Below are positions 8,728 to 20,221 of a stretch of DNA of 64,000 bases, in pieces (position 1 is the stretch's first letter; every line of letters begins with the position of its first letter). This stretch comes from Desulfoferrobacter suflitae. GTDB taxonomy: Bacteria > Desulfobacterota > Syntrophobacteria > Syntrophobacterales > Syntrophobacteraceae. The notes beneath the pieces are model-generated. The model worked only from the letters and a program-made list of their open reading frames with translations. It did no database searches and had not been told where the DNA came from. The DNA is taken from NCBI RefSeq assembly GCF_022603395.1, contig NZ_JAIBKA010000013.1, positions 62,001 to 126,000 on the forward strand, in the 5' to 3' direction. The translations under genes were made by a program, and so were the position numbers.

Positions 8728-9483
8728 ATGAAGATCTCAATCGTCATCCCCGTATACAATGAACGCGCCTTTATCGAAGAGGTCGTTCGCAGAGTGAGTG
8801 CCGTTCCCCTCGACTGCGCCGGCAAAGAAATTATCATCGTTGATGACGGCTCCACAGACGGCACTCGGGACTTTCTCCAACAACTGACCGAGAATTGGGC
8901 CGAAGGCCGCAAGATGGCCGGAACACACTGCTCCGAAAACATAACCGACCATCGGGATGTTTCGCTGACGGTCATCTTCCAGCACGTCAACCAGGGCAAG
9001 GGAGCCGCACTGGCGCAAGGCTTTCAGCAAGCAACGGGAGATGTCGTGATCATACAGGACGCGGATCTTGAGTACGATCCGCAAGAATATCCCAAACTGC
9101 TTGACCCCATTCAAAAAGGAGTGGCCGATGTCGTCTACGGATCAAGATTTCTAGGCGGCCCCCATCGTGTTGCCTACTTCTGGCACTACCTGGGGAACAA
9201 ATTCTTGACGCTGCTGTCCAACATGTTCACCAATTTAAACCTTACGGACATGGAAACCTGCTACAAGGTCTTCCGCCGGGAAGCATTGGTAAACCTCAGG
9301 CTCAAGCAAAAGCGCTTCGGCTTTGAACCCGAAATCACCGCTAAAATTGCCAAAAAAAACTGGCGCATATACGAAGTCCCCATCGCCTATTACGGCCGCA
9401 CCTATGCCGAAGGCAAAAAAATTGGATGGAAGGACGGCGTCAAAGCCATTTGGTGCATCCTGCGCTACAACCTGTTTCCTTGA
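8728..9483 (+). CDS. Glycosyltransferase family 2, dolichyl/undecaprenyl-phosphate-sugar synthase type
   Basis: A 251-residue GT2 protein. Visible are [11 protein letters not shown] at the start, [23 protein letters not shown], the DxD-like [11 protein letters not shown] and YGSRFLGG. These match DPM1/ArnC-type synthases that load a nucleotide sugar onto polyprenyl phosphate at the cytoplasmic face. There is no long hydrophobic C-terminal anchor, unlike many ArnC/GtrB proteins. ATG 8728 fits the family N-terminus, whereas the longer upstream frame runs through the previous gene. An insertion around residues 60-85 ([15 protein letters not shown]) lengthens a surface loop relative to typical members. 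Confidence 0.8.
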   Translation: MKISIVIPVYNERAFIEEVVRRVSAVPLDCAGKEIIIVDDGSTDGTRDFLQQLTENWAEGRKMAGTHCSENITDHRDVSLTVIFQHVNQGKGAALAQGFQQATGDVVIIQDADLEYDPQEYPKLLDPIQKGVADVVYGSRFLGGPHRVAYFWHYLGNKFLTLLSNMFTNLNLTDMETCYKVFRREALVNLRLKQKRFGFEPEITAKIAKKNWRIYEVPIAYYGRTYAEGKKIGWKDGVKAIWCILRYNLFP

Positions 9484-9529
9484 CATCGTCAAACCGCATG
9501 GTTTCCCCATTTTTAAAGATACATCGAAG

Positions 9530-10813
9530 ATGAATGAATCCGCTGAACCGCCAAGACAGGCAACCTCGACATCTCAATCCGGTCGAATCCTCAATACCAT
9601 ACGCTTATTGCGTGACGTAGCCCAAGACTTGATGACGGCATTCCGGCGCGGTCGCGGCGAAAGGTCCAACGACAAAGGCCGGGAGCTGACCATAGGCTTT
9701 GACGGCTATCCCTTTGTCGAACCCCTGACCGGCATCGGTCACTACGCCTACCACATCCTGAAAAACATCGACGGGCGGGGCCGAGTGCGGATCAATCTGT
9801 ATACTCACACCCTGATTCCCGAAAAGAGAGCACCGGGGCTTTTCATACCGCTCGACCACCTAAAAAACGTACGTTACCGATGCTACCCGATACCCGAGAA
9901 GATATTGTTCGGAACCAGATTCTGGTTTGGAGTGGGAGCCGCCGTAGTGACACCCCTTTTTGTGGCGTTTGATCGCAATGACGTCTTTTTCGCCCCCAAC
10001 TATGTGGCTCCGAAGCTTTTTTGGGTCATGGGCAAAAAGGTCATCACGGTTCATGACTGCACCTTCGCCTTTTACCCCGAACTGTTGCGCGCCGAGACTC
10101 TCAAGCACCTGGTCAAGCACCTGCCACGGGAGGTCAAAGGAGCGGCCCAAATAATCACCGACTCGGCTCAAACCAAAATGGACATCCAGCAGATCTATGC
10201 TCTGCCACCCGAAAAGATTCAAGTCATTTCCCCGGGAAACCCGATCCGCAACTCGCGAGCAACCCTCAACTTAAAAATGCCTTATGTACTGTTTGTGGGA
10301 ACCCTGGAGCCGCGCAAGAATATAGCGGCGTTGCTCGATGCGTATGAAATTATCCGCAGGGGTGGCATTCATCTGCACCTCTATCTGGTCGGAAAGATTG
10401 GCTGGGGAAGCAGGTTGATCCTTGAAAAGATCAGGTCTCACCCCTTTGGTGAAGACATTTTCCAGGTGTCTTACGTGCCCTCGGAGCATCTGCCGGTGTA
10501 CTATAAGAAAGCGTTTTGCCTGGCCTATCCATCATTATACGAAGGATTCGGCTTCCCGGTTCTGGAGGCCATGAGTCTGGGGTGTCCGGTGATCACCACC
10601 CGCTTGTCTTCATTGCCCGAGGTAGGAGGCGATGCCTGTTATTATGTGGAACCCGATCCCGCATCAATCGCCGCGGGTATCGTTGTCCTCCACGGTAATG
10701 AGCAACTCCGCAAGGATCTGATAGAAAGAGGAAGAAGGCAGGCTCAAAAATTTTCCTGGGAAGCGTGCGCTGGAAAGACATTGGAGGTGCTGGCGCAGGC
10801 TGCGGCGCGTTGA
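9530..10813 (+). CDS. Glycosyltransferase family 4 (GT-B fold)
   Basis: A ~427-residue retaining GT-B enzyme. The N-terminal domain begins after a ~50-residue polar leader, with the acceptor-side motif GFDGYPFVEPLTGIGHYAY. The C-terminal nucleotide-sugar domain contains VLFVGTLEPRKN and PSLYEGFGFPVLEAMSLG, the E-x7-E region characteristic of GT4. ATG 9530 lies 46 bases after the previous stop. It is the last gene of the envelope-glycan run, and the next gene is on the other strand. Donor and acceptor are not deducible. Confidence 0.8.
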   Translation: MNESAEPPRQATSTSQSGRILNTIRLLRDVAQDLMTAFRRGRGERSNDKGRELTIGFDGYPFVEPLTGIGHYAYHILKNIDGRGRVRINLYTHTLIPEKRAPGLFIPLDHLKNVRYRCYPIPEKILFGTRFWFGVGAAVVTPLFVAFDRNDVFFAPNYVAPKLFWVMGKKVITVHDCTFAFYPELLRAETLKHLVKHLPREVKGAAQIITDSAQTKMDIQQIYALPPEKIQVISPGNPIRNSRATLNLKMPYVLFVGTLEPRKNIAALLDAYEIIRRGGIHLHLYLVGKIGWGSRLILEKIRSHPFGEDIFQVSYVPSEHLPVYYKKAFCLAYPSLYEGFGFPVLEAMSLGCPVITTRLSSLPEVGGDACYYVEPDPASIAAGIVVLHGNEQLRKDLIERGRRQAQKFSWEACAGKTLEVLAQAAAR

Positions 10814-10930
10814 CCCTGCAGCTGCCCGGGTGAATCGTTGCACCTTGTAGCTCCGCCCTTTGAGAGCGTTACCACCGCCGAGCCATGGCGCTCGAGGGTG
10901 AGCATTTTCATGCGCAGCGTGGCAAATTCT

Positions 10931-10969
10931 GACGGGTTCCGTCACGCGGGCCGCGCGACGAAACCCACC
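10931..10969 (+). repeat. Intergenic inverted repeat of the GGGTT...AACCC family
   Basis: In the 256-base gap after the GT4 gene, GGGTT (10934-10938) and GTC (10941-10943) pair with GAC (10957-10959) and AACCC (10962-10966). Related GGGTT/AACCC palindromes, mostly with a CGAAACCC block, recur at 19421-19460, 40484-40510 and 40626-40660. A second hairpin in the same gap (GTCTGC 11046-11051 with GCAGAC 11057-11062) directly follows the acetoacetyl-CoA synthetase stop but lacks a T-run. Confidence 0.6.
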
Positions 10970-11069
10970 CCGGTCAGCCGTTCCCGAAATCCGACGCCCA
11001 CTTTGCCGGGTTTCATTCTTCAACCCAGCCTGCATGGGATCCAGAGTCTGCTACCGGCAGACCCTGGTG

Positions 11070-13022
11070 TCAGGACGTCAGGTCAGACAAGTTCTTATAA
11101 AGATCCAGAGCTTCGGGATTGGCCAGCGCATCCTTATTTTTCACTTCCTGGTTGTGGATCACCTTGCGCACCGCCAACTCTACCTTTTTACCACTGATGG
11201 TGTAAGGAATGTCCGCGACCGCAATGATCTTGGCGGGGACATGGCGCGGTGTCGTGTTTTGCCGTATGGTGGTTTTGATGCGCTTTACAAGCTCGTCGGT
11301 CAAATCGTGTCCTTCGCGGAGCTTGACAAACAGGATAACCCGCACGTCATTGTCCCAATCCTGGCCAATGACCAGGCTGTCCAATACTTCCGGAATATTC
11401 TCCACCTGGCGATAGATTTCAGCCGTTCCAATCCTTACTCCGCCCGGGTTTAGAGTGGCGTCGGAACGCCCGTAGATGATCACGCCGCCATGTTCGGTAA
11501 TTTCAATGTAATCGCCATGACTCCATACACCGGGCCAGACTTCGAAGTAGGCGCTGCGATATTTTTGACCGTCGGGATCGTTCCAAAAGTAGATGGGCAT
11601 GGAAGGAGCGGAAGCAGTGCAAACCAGCTCCCCCTTTTCCTGCAGAACGGGTTTGCCTTCATCACTGTACGCCTGCACCTTCATGCCAAGTCCTCTGCAC
11701 TGGAGCTCCCCGGCATACACCGGGCCGATGGGGTTCCCCAGAGCAAAACAGGAAATGATGTCGGTTCCTCCGGAGATGGACGACAGCACCAAATCCTCCT
11801 TGATGTCCCGGTACACGTATTCGAAACTTTCTATGGACAAAGGCGAACCGGTCGACAAGATCGCTTTCAAGGGAGAGAGATCAAAGGATTCTTTCGGTTT
11901 CACACCGGCCTTCTCGACAGCCGCCAGGTACTTGGCGCTGGTTCCGAAGATGCTCACTTTTTCATCCTCAGCCATTTGCCAGAGGGCACCGGGGCGGGGG
12001 AAGAAGGGCGAGCCGTCGAACAGGAGAACCCGCGCCCCCAATGTCAGGGAGCTCACCAGCCAATTCCACATCATCCAGCCACAGGTGGTGAAATAGAAAA
12101 TGGTGTCATCACGCTTCACGTCAGTGTGCAGCTTGAGCTCTTTGATATGCTGAAGCAGCGTTCCTACCACTCCATGGACAATGCACTTGGGGACACCCGT
12201 AGTGCCCGACGAATACATGATGTAGAGTGGATGATCCGCGGGAACCTGCTCGAAATCGATCTCCAGGTTGTTCTCCTTGGAGAGAAAATCGTCAAAAAGA
12301 ATTCCATTGGGGACGATGGCAGGGTCAGGATCGGTTTTTGTGTAGGGCACAACAACAACTTTTTCAATGCTGGGGATCTCTTTGACCACTTCGCTGATCC
12401 GCTCCAGCGAATCAAAGGTCTTCCCGCTGTAAAAATATCCGTCGGGAGCAAATAAGACCTTGGGGGATATCTGCCCGAAGCGATCCAACACCCCTTTGAT
12501 ACCGAAATCAGGAGAACATGAAGACCAGATTGCCCCTACGCTGGTGGCTGCGAGCATGCCGATGACGGTTTCAGTCATGTTGGGCATAAAACCCGCCACC
12601 CGGTCTCCCACCGTCACCCCCATAGCGCGGAACGATTTGGCCAGGCGCGCTACCTTGTCATACAGCTCGGCGTAGGTGATGCTTACGGTCGGCTTGCCCT
12701 CCCCTTTGAAACTGATGGCAATGCGGTCATCGCGATAGCGCAGAAGATTTTCTGCGAAGTTGAGGCGAGCTCCCCGGAACCATTGAGCCCCCGGCATCTT
12801 TGTGAAGTCATCCACTACTTCGGCATACGGTTGACTGCAGATGATTTCACCAAAATCCCAGACCGCCGCCCAAAACTTGGGGATTTCAGTAACAGACCAT
12901 TGATAAAGATCATCGTAGCTCTGAAAATTGGTGTTATGGCGATCATTCACATACTGCATGAACTGGAACATGTTGGTGCCTGCAATGCGTTCCCGGGAAG
13001 GTTGCCATAGGAGCTTGCTCAT
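11070..13022 (-). CDS. Acetoacetate-CoA ligase (acetoacetyl-CoA synthetase)
   Basis: A 650-residue adenylate-forming enzyme that activates acetoacetate with ATP and CoA (EC 6.2.1.16). The N-terminal MSKLLWQPSRERI and the early YDDLYQWSV segment are characteristic of acetoacetyl-CoA synthetases rather than acetyl-CoA synthetases. The P-loop-like A3 motif YSSGTTGVPK, the FYFTTCGWMMWNW block, a YGRSDATLNPGGVRIG core near the C-terminal hinge and GKKVELAVRKV with the catalytic lysine are all present. AAAGGAGG stands 6 bases before ATG 13022. It is a single gene facing away from panC. It would let the cell use acetoacetate or save it from ketone or butanoate metabolism. Confidence 0.9.
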   Translation of the reverse strand: MSKLLWQPSRERIAGTNMFQFMQYVNDRHNTNFQSYDDLYQWSVTEIPKFWAAVWDFGEIICSQPYAEVVDDFTKMPGAQWFRGARLNFAENLLRYRDDRIAISFKGEGKPTVSITYAELYDKVARLAKSFRAMGVTVGDRVAGFMPNMTETVIGMLAATSVGAIWSSCSPDFGIKGVLDRFGQISPKVLFAPDGYFYSGKTFDSLERISEVVKEIPSIEKVVVVPYTKTDPDPAIVPNGILFDDFLSKENNLEIDFEQVPADHPLYIMYSSGTTGVPKCIVHGVVGTLLQHIKELKLHTDVKRDDTIFYFTTCGWMMWNWLVSSLTLGARVLLFDGSPFFPRPGALWQMAEDEKVSIFGTSAKYLAAVEKAGVKPKESFDLSPLKAILSTGSPLSIESFEYVYRDIKEDLVLSSISGGTDIISCFALGNPIGPVYAGELQCRGLGMKVQAYSDEGKPVLQEKGELVCTASAPSMPIYFWNDPDGQKYRSAYFEVWPGVWSHGDYIEITEHGGVIIYGRSDATLNPGGVRIGTAEIYRQVENIPEVLDSLVIGQDWDNDVRVILFVKLREGHDLTDELVKRIKTTIRQNTTPRHVPAKIIAVADIPYTISGKKVELAVRKVIHNQEVKNKDALANPEALDLYKNLSDLTS

Positions 13023-13451
13023 GATTTCCTCCTTTGAAGTTGGTGCGGTGCGGGTATCGAGCCTCTATTTGATTGGTTCAGAAAACATTTGACATTATCA
13101 AATGATATTTTTAGAAGTCAATGCTCTATTGAGAGAGTTTGCACAAAAGTTGATCTGTGCACCCCATGCCGACCGGCTGAGTGCGCTCCATCGGGTCGGG
13201 GACAATGCCGCGCAGAGCAACCCACGGGGAACGGCAGACATAGCCCTTGACAAACCACCGCTTCCTTGATACCTAACTCCCCAATTCAACGGGATTTTGC
13301 TCCGCTTGGATCCGGTCTGGACCGAGACGGCGAGAGTGCATGAGGCAAAATATTGGTACGGGGCGATTTTTGCCCTGGTGTATAGCCTTCCGGACAGCGG
13401 TCCCGAAGGCTTTCTATGTTTTGGCAGTTCTAAGGACGGTAAGGAGCGAAC
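13023..13451. other. Divergent intergenic region between acetoacetyl-CoA synthetase and panC
   Basis: No convincing gene. A short palindrome TTTGA-N5-TCAAA (13088-13102) lies about 66 bases upstream of the ligase start and could be an operator. A hairpin with partial T-rich tail is described separately at 13384-13421. The rest shows no feature I can name. Confidence 0.4.
13384..13421 (+). terminator. Hairpin resembling an intrinsic terminator or attenuator upstream of panC
   Basis: AGCCTTC (13384-13390) pairs with GAAGGCT (13405-13411), and inside it GGAC (13392-13395) pairs with GTCC (13400-13403). TTCTATGTTTT follows, so the T-run is broken. It lies ~30-40 bases ahead of the panC start and could attenuate transcription into panC or end a short leader RNA. 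Confidence 0.4.
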
Positions 13452-14309
13452 ATGCGCGTCATCGAGAGTATTTCCGAGATGCAGCAAGCTGCAGAGTCAT
13501 GGCGGAGGGAAGGAACCAGGATCGGCCTGGTGCCCACCATGGGGTATTTGCATGAGGGGCATCTGGCGCTGGCGAAAAAGGCCCGCGAGCTTGCCGATAT
13601 TGTGGTGGTGAGCATCTTTGTGAATCCCACTCAGTTTGGTCCGGGCGAAGATTTCGAGCGCTACCCGCAGGACATGGAAAGGGACATTGGCCTGCTCACG
13701 GAAATGGGAGTGGATATTACCTTCGCACCTCGAGCCTCTGAAATGTACACACCCGACTATCAGACCTACGTCGAGGTCAGGCAGCTGACCCAGCCCCTTT
13801 GTGGCGCCAGTCGGCCCGGTCACTTCATTGGAGTCACTTCGGTGGTGGCCAAATTATTCAACATTGTGAAACCCCATGTATCGGTATTCGGGGAGAAGGA
13901 CTTTCAGCAGCTGGTCACCATACAGAGGATGGTCGACGATTTGAATATGGATGTCGAGGTCGTCGGCCACCCCATCGTGCGCGAACCGGACGGCCTGGCA
14001 ATGAGTAGCCGCAACACTTACCTGAATAAGCAAGAGAGGCAAACGGCTCTGCGTCTCAACCGGTCGCTGCAGCAGGCAGAACAACAGGTAGCCGCGGGGG
14101 AACGCCGCGTGGAGGCGATCCTGGAAAGCGTCCGAAACTGTCTCGAGGAAGGGGGAGGATTGCGTATCGATTACGCCGAACTGCGCAATCCGGTCACGTT
14201 GGGTGAAGTTTCCAGGGTGGAAGGCCCGACCCTGCTGGCCATGGCCGCGTACGTAGGCAAGGCCCGCCTGATAGACAATTGTCTATTGATTCCACCCGGC
14301 TCTCCCTAA
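13452..14309 (+). CDS. panC: Pantothenate synthetase
   Basis: A 285-residue cytoplasmic ligase joining pantoate and beta-alanine with ATP (EC 6.3.2.1), the last step of pantothenate synthesis. [13 protein letters not shown] is the HxGH-type ATP motif, [17 protein letters not shown] follows, and MSSRNTYL is the KMSKS-like loop. Length is normal for the family. AAGGAG stands 6 bases before ATG 13452. It is followed by panD (beta-alanine supply), so the two genes feed the same pathway. No panB is in the window. Confidence 0.97.
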   Translation: MRVIESISEMQQAAESWRREGTRIGLVPTMGYLHEGHLALAKKARELADIVVVSIFVNPTQFGPGEDFERYPQDMERDIGLLTEMGVDITFAPRASEMYTPDYQTYVEVRQLTQPLCGASRPGHFIGVTSVVAKLFNIVKPHVSVFGEKDFQQLVTIQRMVDDLNMDVEVVGHPIVREPDGLAMSSRNTYLNKQERQTALRLNRSLQQAEQQVAAGERRVEAILESVRNCLEEGGGLRIDYAELRNPVTLGEVSRVEGPTLLAMAAYVGKARLIDNCLLIPPGSP

Positions 14310-14350
14310 ACGAATCTCGAGATAAGCCATTCTTCCAAGGAGGCGACGCC

Positions 14351-14740
14351 ATGCAGCGTGTGCTACTCAAATCCAAAATTCATCGGGCTAAAGTGACCGA
14401 TGCCAACATCAACTACGAGGGAAGTTTAACCATCGACCGCGACCTGATGGAAGCGGCCGACATTTTGCCCTTCGAACAGGTGAAAGTCTACAACATCTCC
14501 AACGGGGCGCGATTCGACACCTATGCCATTGGTGGAACCCGCGGACGAGGCGATATCTGCCTCAATGGCGCTGCAGCGCGCATGGGCCAGGTAGGCGATC
14601 TGGTCATCATCACAACCTATGCCCATTATCAGGAAGATGAAACATTGGCGCATCACCCCAAAATAGTTATGGTTGGACCGGAGAATAATCTCCTGCCGCA
14701 AAGGAAAGGCGTTGCTCAAGAAGATCAAGGACAAAATTAG
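14351..14740 (+). CDS. panD: Aspartate 1-decarboxylase
   Basis: A ~129-residue pyruvoyl enzyme that makes beta-alanine from aspartate (EC 4.1.1.11). The self-cleavage site is Gly24-Ser25 in [10 protein letters not shown], and the family residues K9 and H11 and the [21 protein letters not shown] core are present. AAGGAGG precedes ATG 14351, which settles the start; the frame also opens further upstream inside panC, but that is not used. It lies 41 bases downstream of panC. The C-terminal end overlaps the start of the DUF502 gene. Confidence 0.96.
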   Translation: MQRVLLKSKIHRAKVTDANINYEGSLTIDRDLMEAADILPFEQVKVYNISNGARFDTYAIGGTRGRGDICLNGAAARMGQVGDLVIITTYAHYQEDETLAHHPKIVMVGPENNLLPQRKGVAQEDQGQN

Positions 14741-15452
14741 AAACTATTTCATAGCCGGACTGTTGACAGTAGTTCCGCTTTCCATAACAGTCTACGTCAT
14801 CAGTATTCTTCTCAGGAATGCCGACCGTATCTTCAATCTGATACCGAGCCGTTTTAATCCGAAGGCCTATTTGCCCTTTCCTCTGCCTGGCCTGGGAGCG
14901 ATCCTTGTGGTCACCATGATCTTCCTGATCGGTCTCCTGGTCAAAAATTACGTGGGAGGCCGCATCATCGATTTCGGGGAACGCATTGTTTACCAAATCC
15001 CGCTTGTCCGCCCCATTTATTCGGCCGTCAAGCAGCTTTTGATTGCCATTTTTTCTCAATCCTACGACGGCTTCAAGCGCGTGGTGATGATTGAGTACCC
15101 TCGCCGTGGGATTTATGCTCTGGGGTTTGTAACGGGAGTCGCTTCGGGCGAAGTTCAAGCGCTCACCAGGGAACGTGTTCTCAACGTGTTTCTTCCCACC
15201 ACCCCGAACCCGACCTCCGGCTTTTACCTTCTGATCCCGGAAAAAGATGTTATTCCACTGGAAATCAATGTTGAAGACGCCTTCAAATTGATTATATCGG
15301 GTGGCCTGGCAACCCCCGAATACGTTGCCGACCGCCTGCTGCCAAAGAGAGAAAACCATGCTCGAGGTAACCATCCAGACAATCCTGATCCTTTGGACAG
15401 TCCGGATGTTGCGCTCATCGCACGAGAATCGAAGGTCCCAAAAGTTTGCTAG
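14712..15452 (+). CDS. DUF502 family inner-membrane protein
   Basis: A ~246-residue protein of the DUF502 family, function unknown. Two N-terminal membrane segments are visible ([39 protein letters not shown]), followed by a conserved soluble region ([49 protein letters not shown]). The start TTG 14712 has AAAGGA 7 bases upstream and matches the family N-terminus. TTG 14673 is an alternative. It overlaps panD by 29 bases. The C-terminal ~40 residues are polar and probably variable. Confidence 0.8.
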   Translation: MLKKIKDKIRNYFIAGLLTVVPLSITVYVISILLRNADRIFNLIPSRFNPKAYLPFPLPGLGAILVVTMIFLIGLLVKNYVGGRIIDFGERIVYQIPLVRPIYSAVKQLLIAIFSQSYDGFKRVVMIEYPRRGIYALGFVTGVASGEVQALTRERVLNVFLPTTPNPTSGFYLLIPEKDVIPLEINVEDAFKLIISGGLATPEYVADRLLPKRENHARGNHPDNPDPLDSPDVALIARESKVPKVC

Positions 15453-15503
15453 AACTTTGCAGCGACATTCCCTGCTGATCAAATGAAAGGAGGAATTTCA
15501 GTT

Positions 15504-16673
15504 ATGTCCATGAGCAACTTCTTGTTTACGTCGGAATCCGTCACCGAGGGCCATCCGGACAAGGTAGCAGACCAGATTTCCGACGCGGTTTTGGATGCCA
15601 TTTTGACTGAAGATAAAACCGGGCGCGTAGCCTGCGAAACTCTGGTGACCACAGGTCTGGCTTTTGTGGCCGGAGAAATCACCACCAGCACGTGGGTGGA
15701 CATTCCGGAAATCGTACGTCACACCATCAGAGATATCGGGTATAACAACTCGGGCATGGGGTTTGACTGGGAAACCTGTGCGGTGATCACCAGCATCGAC
15801 AAGCAATCCCCGGATATTTCCATGGGGGTGACCGAGGGCGAAGGACTGCACGAAGAGCAAGGAGCCGGCGATCAAGGCTTGATGTTCGGCTTTGCCTGCA
15901 GCGAAACCCCGGTGCTGATGCCAATGCCCATTTACTATGCACATCGGATCACGAGGAAACTCGCCGAAGTTCGCAAGAACGGCATTCTCGACTTTCTCCG
16001 CCCGGACGGCAAGAGCCAGGTGACCATAGAATACGACCATCACCAGCCAAAGCGGGTCGATACGGTGGTGGTTGCGGCCCAGCATACCCCCCAGGTCTCC
16101 TACAAGAATCTGCAGGAAGGAATCATCGAGGAAGTGATCAAGAAGACCATTCCTGAGGACCTGATAGACGGCAAAACACGGTTTTTTATCAACTCCACCG
16201 GCCGCTTTGTGATCGGCGGCCCCATGGGAGACTGCGGCCTGACCGGCCGCAAAATCATTGCGGACACCTATGGCGGACAAGGGAGCCATGGGGGCGGTTG
16301 CTTTTCCGGCAAGGACCCCTCCAAGGTGGATCGCTCCGCTTCCTACATGGCACGCTACGTTGCCAAGAACATTGTTGCGGCGGGCCTCGCCGACCGCGTG
16401 GAAGTCCAGGTGGCTTACAGCATCGGAGTGGCGGAGCCGGTATCGCTCATGATTGACACCTATGGTACCGGTAAGATTTCCCCTGACCGCATCGCCCAGA
16501 TTGTGCGTGAAACATTCAGCTTTAAGCCCGCAAACATCATTCGCCACCTGAAGTTGCTGCGGCCCATTTATAAGAAAACCGCCTGTTACGGCCATTTTGG
16601 AAGAAATAATCCGGATTTTACCTGGGAAAAGACGGACATGGTGGACACCCTGCGTGAAAAGGCCGGGTTCTGA
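15504..16673 (+). CDS. metK: S-adenosylmethionine synthetase
   Basis: A 389-residue cytoplasmic enzyme making SAM from ATP and methionine (EC 2.5.1.6). The N-terminal [27 protein letters not shown] and the [22 protein letters not shown] loop are diagnostic. AAAGGAGG at 15486-15493 sits 10 bases before ATG 15504, so the upstream ATG at 15483, which would place the Shine-Dalgarno inside the gene, is rejected. It is followed 56 bases later by ahcY, which removes the SAH produced by SAM-dependent methylation. Confidence 0.97.
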   Translation: MSMSNFLFTSESVTEGHPDKVADQISDAVLDAILTEDKTGRVACETLVTTGLAFVAGEITTSTWVDIPEIVRHTIRDIGYNNSGMGFDWETCAVITSIDKQSPDISMGVTEGEGLHEEQGAGDQGLMFGFACSETPVLMPMPIYYAHRITRKLAEVRKNGILDFLRPDGKSQVTIEYDHHQPKRVDTVVVAAQHTPQVSYKNLQEGIIEEVIKKTIPEDLIDGKTRFFINSTGRFVIGGPMGDCGLTGRKIIADTYGGQGSHGGGCFSGKDPSKVDRSASYMARYVAKNIVAAGLADRVEVQVAYSIGVAEPVSLMIDTYGTGKISPDRIAQIVRETFSFKPANIIRHLKLLRPIYKKTACYGHFGRNNPDFTWEKTDMVDTLREKAGF

Positions 16674-16720
16674 TGGGAATCGCCTCCTCGTCAACCGCCA
16701 GGAACAGACAAATCATCTAA

Positions 16721-17986
<1,266 letters not shown>

Positions 17987-18048
17987 ATTCTTTCCCTCGA
18001 GGGGAAGAAGAGTCTCCCATCCTGAGGCCACCTGTTGGCGGGACTGTG

Positions 18049-19275
18049 ATGAATCTGCTCCTATCGAATCCAGTTAAGATAATGATATGGGCCGCTTGCC
18101 TGCTGCTGCTGACGGGCTGCCCGAGCAAGCCCAAGGAAGAGCGGCCCCAAGCACCCGGACTTGTTCAGGTTCCCGCTGAGCAGCTGCCCGCCCTGGCGGA
18201 TGACCTGGATGCCGATTCCCTGAGACGAGTGATACAGCAAAGCTTGGTTTTTTATGGCAGGGTACCGCCGGAACGCACCTATGCGCTGGGACATCTGCAG
18301 GTACGCGCCGACCGCCTCAAGGCGAGTTTGCAAGAATTTTTGAACCTGTTGAATGCGCAGCAGCTTGACTCGCACACCATCGCTCGCACGTTTGACGTGT
18401 ATCGGTTTCAGCCGGGGGAAAATCAGGTCGACTTGTTGCTCACGGGCTATTACGAACCGATTCTTTCGGGAAGCCTGGAGCGCACGGATCTATACCGGTA
18501 TCCGCTGTATCAAGCGCCACCCGATTTACTGACCATCGACCTGGAATCCTTCAACCCTGAACTCTATGCCGGCAAAACCCTGCGCGGCCGATTGGACGGG
18601 AAGCGCGTCGTGCCCTATTTTGATCGAGAGGAAATCGACGGCCGCGGCAAATTGCTGGGGCAGGGTTTAGAAATGGTCTGGCTGCAGGACATACTTGATG
18701 TTTTCTTCCTGCAGATCCAGGGGTCGGGCATGATCGAACTGCCCGACGGGAAAAGGGCTCGGGTGGGGTACGCGGCGAGCAACGGCCGCCCCTATCGAAG
18801 CATCGGCAAGTATCTTTTGAAAAAAGGTGCGTTGCAGCGGGAAGAAATTTCACTGCAGTCGATTCGCGCCTACCTGCGGGCTCATCCCGACATGATGGAC
18901 GAAGTACTGTGGCACAACGAAAGTTATGTTTTTTTCAGGTGGGTGCAAGACGGGCCATTGGGAAGTTTGAATGTGCCGCTGACCGATGGGCGGTCCATAG
19001 CGACGGATCCAGAATTTTTCCCCCGGGGTGGAATTGCGTACCTCTCATCGGAAAAACCCCGTCTCGACACAAATGGTCGGGTCATTGCCTGGGAACCGTT
19101 AAATCGGTGGGTGCTCAATCAAGATGCAGGGGGAGCCATTAAAGGCCCCGGGCGGGCGGACCTTTTCTGCGGCAGTGGAGAGGCGGCGGAACAGATCGCC
19201 GGCAGACTGAAGCATCCGGGCACCATCTATTTTCTCATAAAGAAACAGAGCGGCGACCATGGGGAAGCTCCTTAG
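18049..19275 (+). CDS. mltA: Membrane-bound lytic murein transglycosylase A, lipoprotein
   Basis: A 408-residue outer-membrane lipoprotein that cleaves peptidoglycan with formation of 1,6-anhydro-muropeptides. The signal peptide IMIWAACLLLLTGC ends in a lipobox with the lipidated Cys near residue 24. The MltA barrel is marked by LLTGYYEPILSGS, PYFDREEID, IQGSGMIELPDGKRARVGYAASNGRPYRSIG-type blocks and DAGGAIKGPGRADLFCGSG with the catalytic aspartate at its start. A GTG directly precedes ATG 18049. It is 62 bases downstream of ahcY and probably cotranscribed, although functionally unrelated. Confidence 0.92.
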   Translation: MNLLLSNPVKIMIWAACLLLLTGCPSKPKEERPQAPGLVQVPAEQLPALADDLDADSLRRVIQQSLVFYGRVPPERTYALGHLQVRADRLKASLQEFLNLLNAQQLDSHTIARTFDVYRFQPGENQVDLLLTGYYEPILSGSLERTDLYRYPLYQAPPDLLTIDLESFNPELYAGKTLRGRLDGKRVVPYFDREEIDGRGKLLGQGLEMVWLQDILDVFFLQIQGSGMIELPDGKRARVGYAASNGRPYRSIGKYLLKKGALQREEISLQSIRAYLRAHPDMMDEVLWHNESYVFFRWVQDGPLGSLNVPLTDGRSIATDPEFFPRGGIAYLSSEKPRLDTNGRVIAWEPLNRWVLNQDAGGAIKGPGRADLFCGSGEAAEQIAGRLKHPGTIYFLIKKQSGDHGEAP

Positions 19276-19606
19276 GCCTTATCCGCGGATACACCACGCG
19301 GGGCTTCAGATATTGAATTGCGTCATGCGTGACACAACCCCACACCGATTTTGCTGGGTTGCCTACTTGAACCCCACATGCTAAGTACAGCGCCACACAA
19401 TCAAGTGGCCGAATTCCGCAGGTTGGGTAGAGTCACTCGCTGCGCGCGACGAAACCCAACATGCGGCACTGGACCATGGTGGCTTGTTCGAGCGATCCGG
19501 GCTTGCCCCGGCGCAATCCATCCCGACTCGGATAATCGACTTTGGCGCAATCGATTGGGCTGAAGCTCCAGTTCGGCCGGTGCACGTTGATTTTGGTTGA
19601 TTTTTC
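19276..19606. other. Intergenic region with a palindromic repeat
   Basis: No gene is supported. GTTGGGT (19422-19428) pairs with ACCCAAC (19454-19460) around a GC-rich middle. This is a member of the same family as the repeats at 10931 and 40484. The rest has no recognisable feature. Confidence 0.5.
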
Positions 19607-19924
19607 TCATTCTTGAGGGTTAGAAATATACCCAATGAGTATGCTGAACAATATACGCATCTCATCAAAGCAGCGACTGATGGTGGTCACAGCTTTGACG
19701 GCGTTATCATCTTCGCACTGTCGGGTATTATCCAAAAACGCGAACAGTGCCTGTTGAGCCGCCCTGAAATGGTCGGTAGTCAGTTCCCCTCGAGCCGTGA
19801 GCTGCTGGATTATCCATTCAGGTTGAGCATTTTGGCAGATTTTTTCCAATTCCACATACTTGGTTTGGTATTCCTGGGCCAATTGTGCCAAAATTTGTAG
19901 ATGGTTTGAAGATTGATCTTTCAT
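19607..19924 (-). CDS. Small protein of unknown function
   Basis: A 105-residue, probably soluble, largely helical protein that I do not recognise. It is kept as a gene because AAAAAGGAG stands 5 bases before its ATG, an excellent ribosome binding site on this strand. The N-terminal half is rich in Q, L and E (LQILAQLAQEYQTKYVELEKI), so a helical bundle or coiled coil is likely. The C-terminal SILIGYISNPQE has a short hydrophobic stretch. It stands alone, divergent from the helicase-like gene at 20222 with ~300 bases between. No enzyme motif is visible. Confidence 0.6.
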   Translation of the reverse strand: MKDQSSNHLQILAQLAQEYQTKYVELEKICQNAQPEWIIQQLTARGELTTDHFRAAQQALFAFLDNTRQCEDDNAVKAVTTISRCFDEMRILFSILIGYISNPQE

Positions 19925-20221
19925 TGCAACTCCTTTTTCGACGGTTTTTTGTTCAGCTCAAGATCGGGCGCGCTCTGCGATTTTGCCGGTCCAGATCCCC
20001 GTCAATCCGGCGGATCCCGGATCAGCACCGTATCCACAGTCAACTCTCCGCGCTCCTTTTCCGAGCATCAAACCTCCGGCATCGTGGAGTGCTGCGCAGC
20101 ACACCCGGAAATGAGACATTTCAATACATTGTCCGGCCGGATGATGGAATCGCCCACAAACAGGAACAGTGACATTCATAACTCCAGAATCACCGGAAGT
20201 CATCAAAAGGAATTTGGTTGA

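Noticed and set aside
13098-13487. 129-residue frame between the acetoacetyl-CoA synthetase and panC
   Set aside because: It overlaps the panC start, lacks a ribosome binding site and has no recognisable composition of a protein domain.
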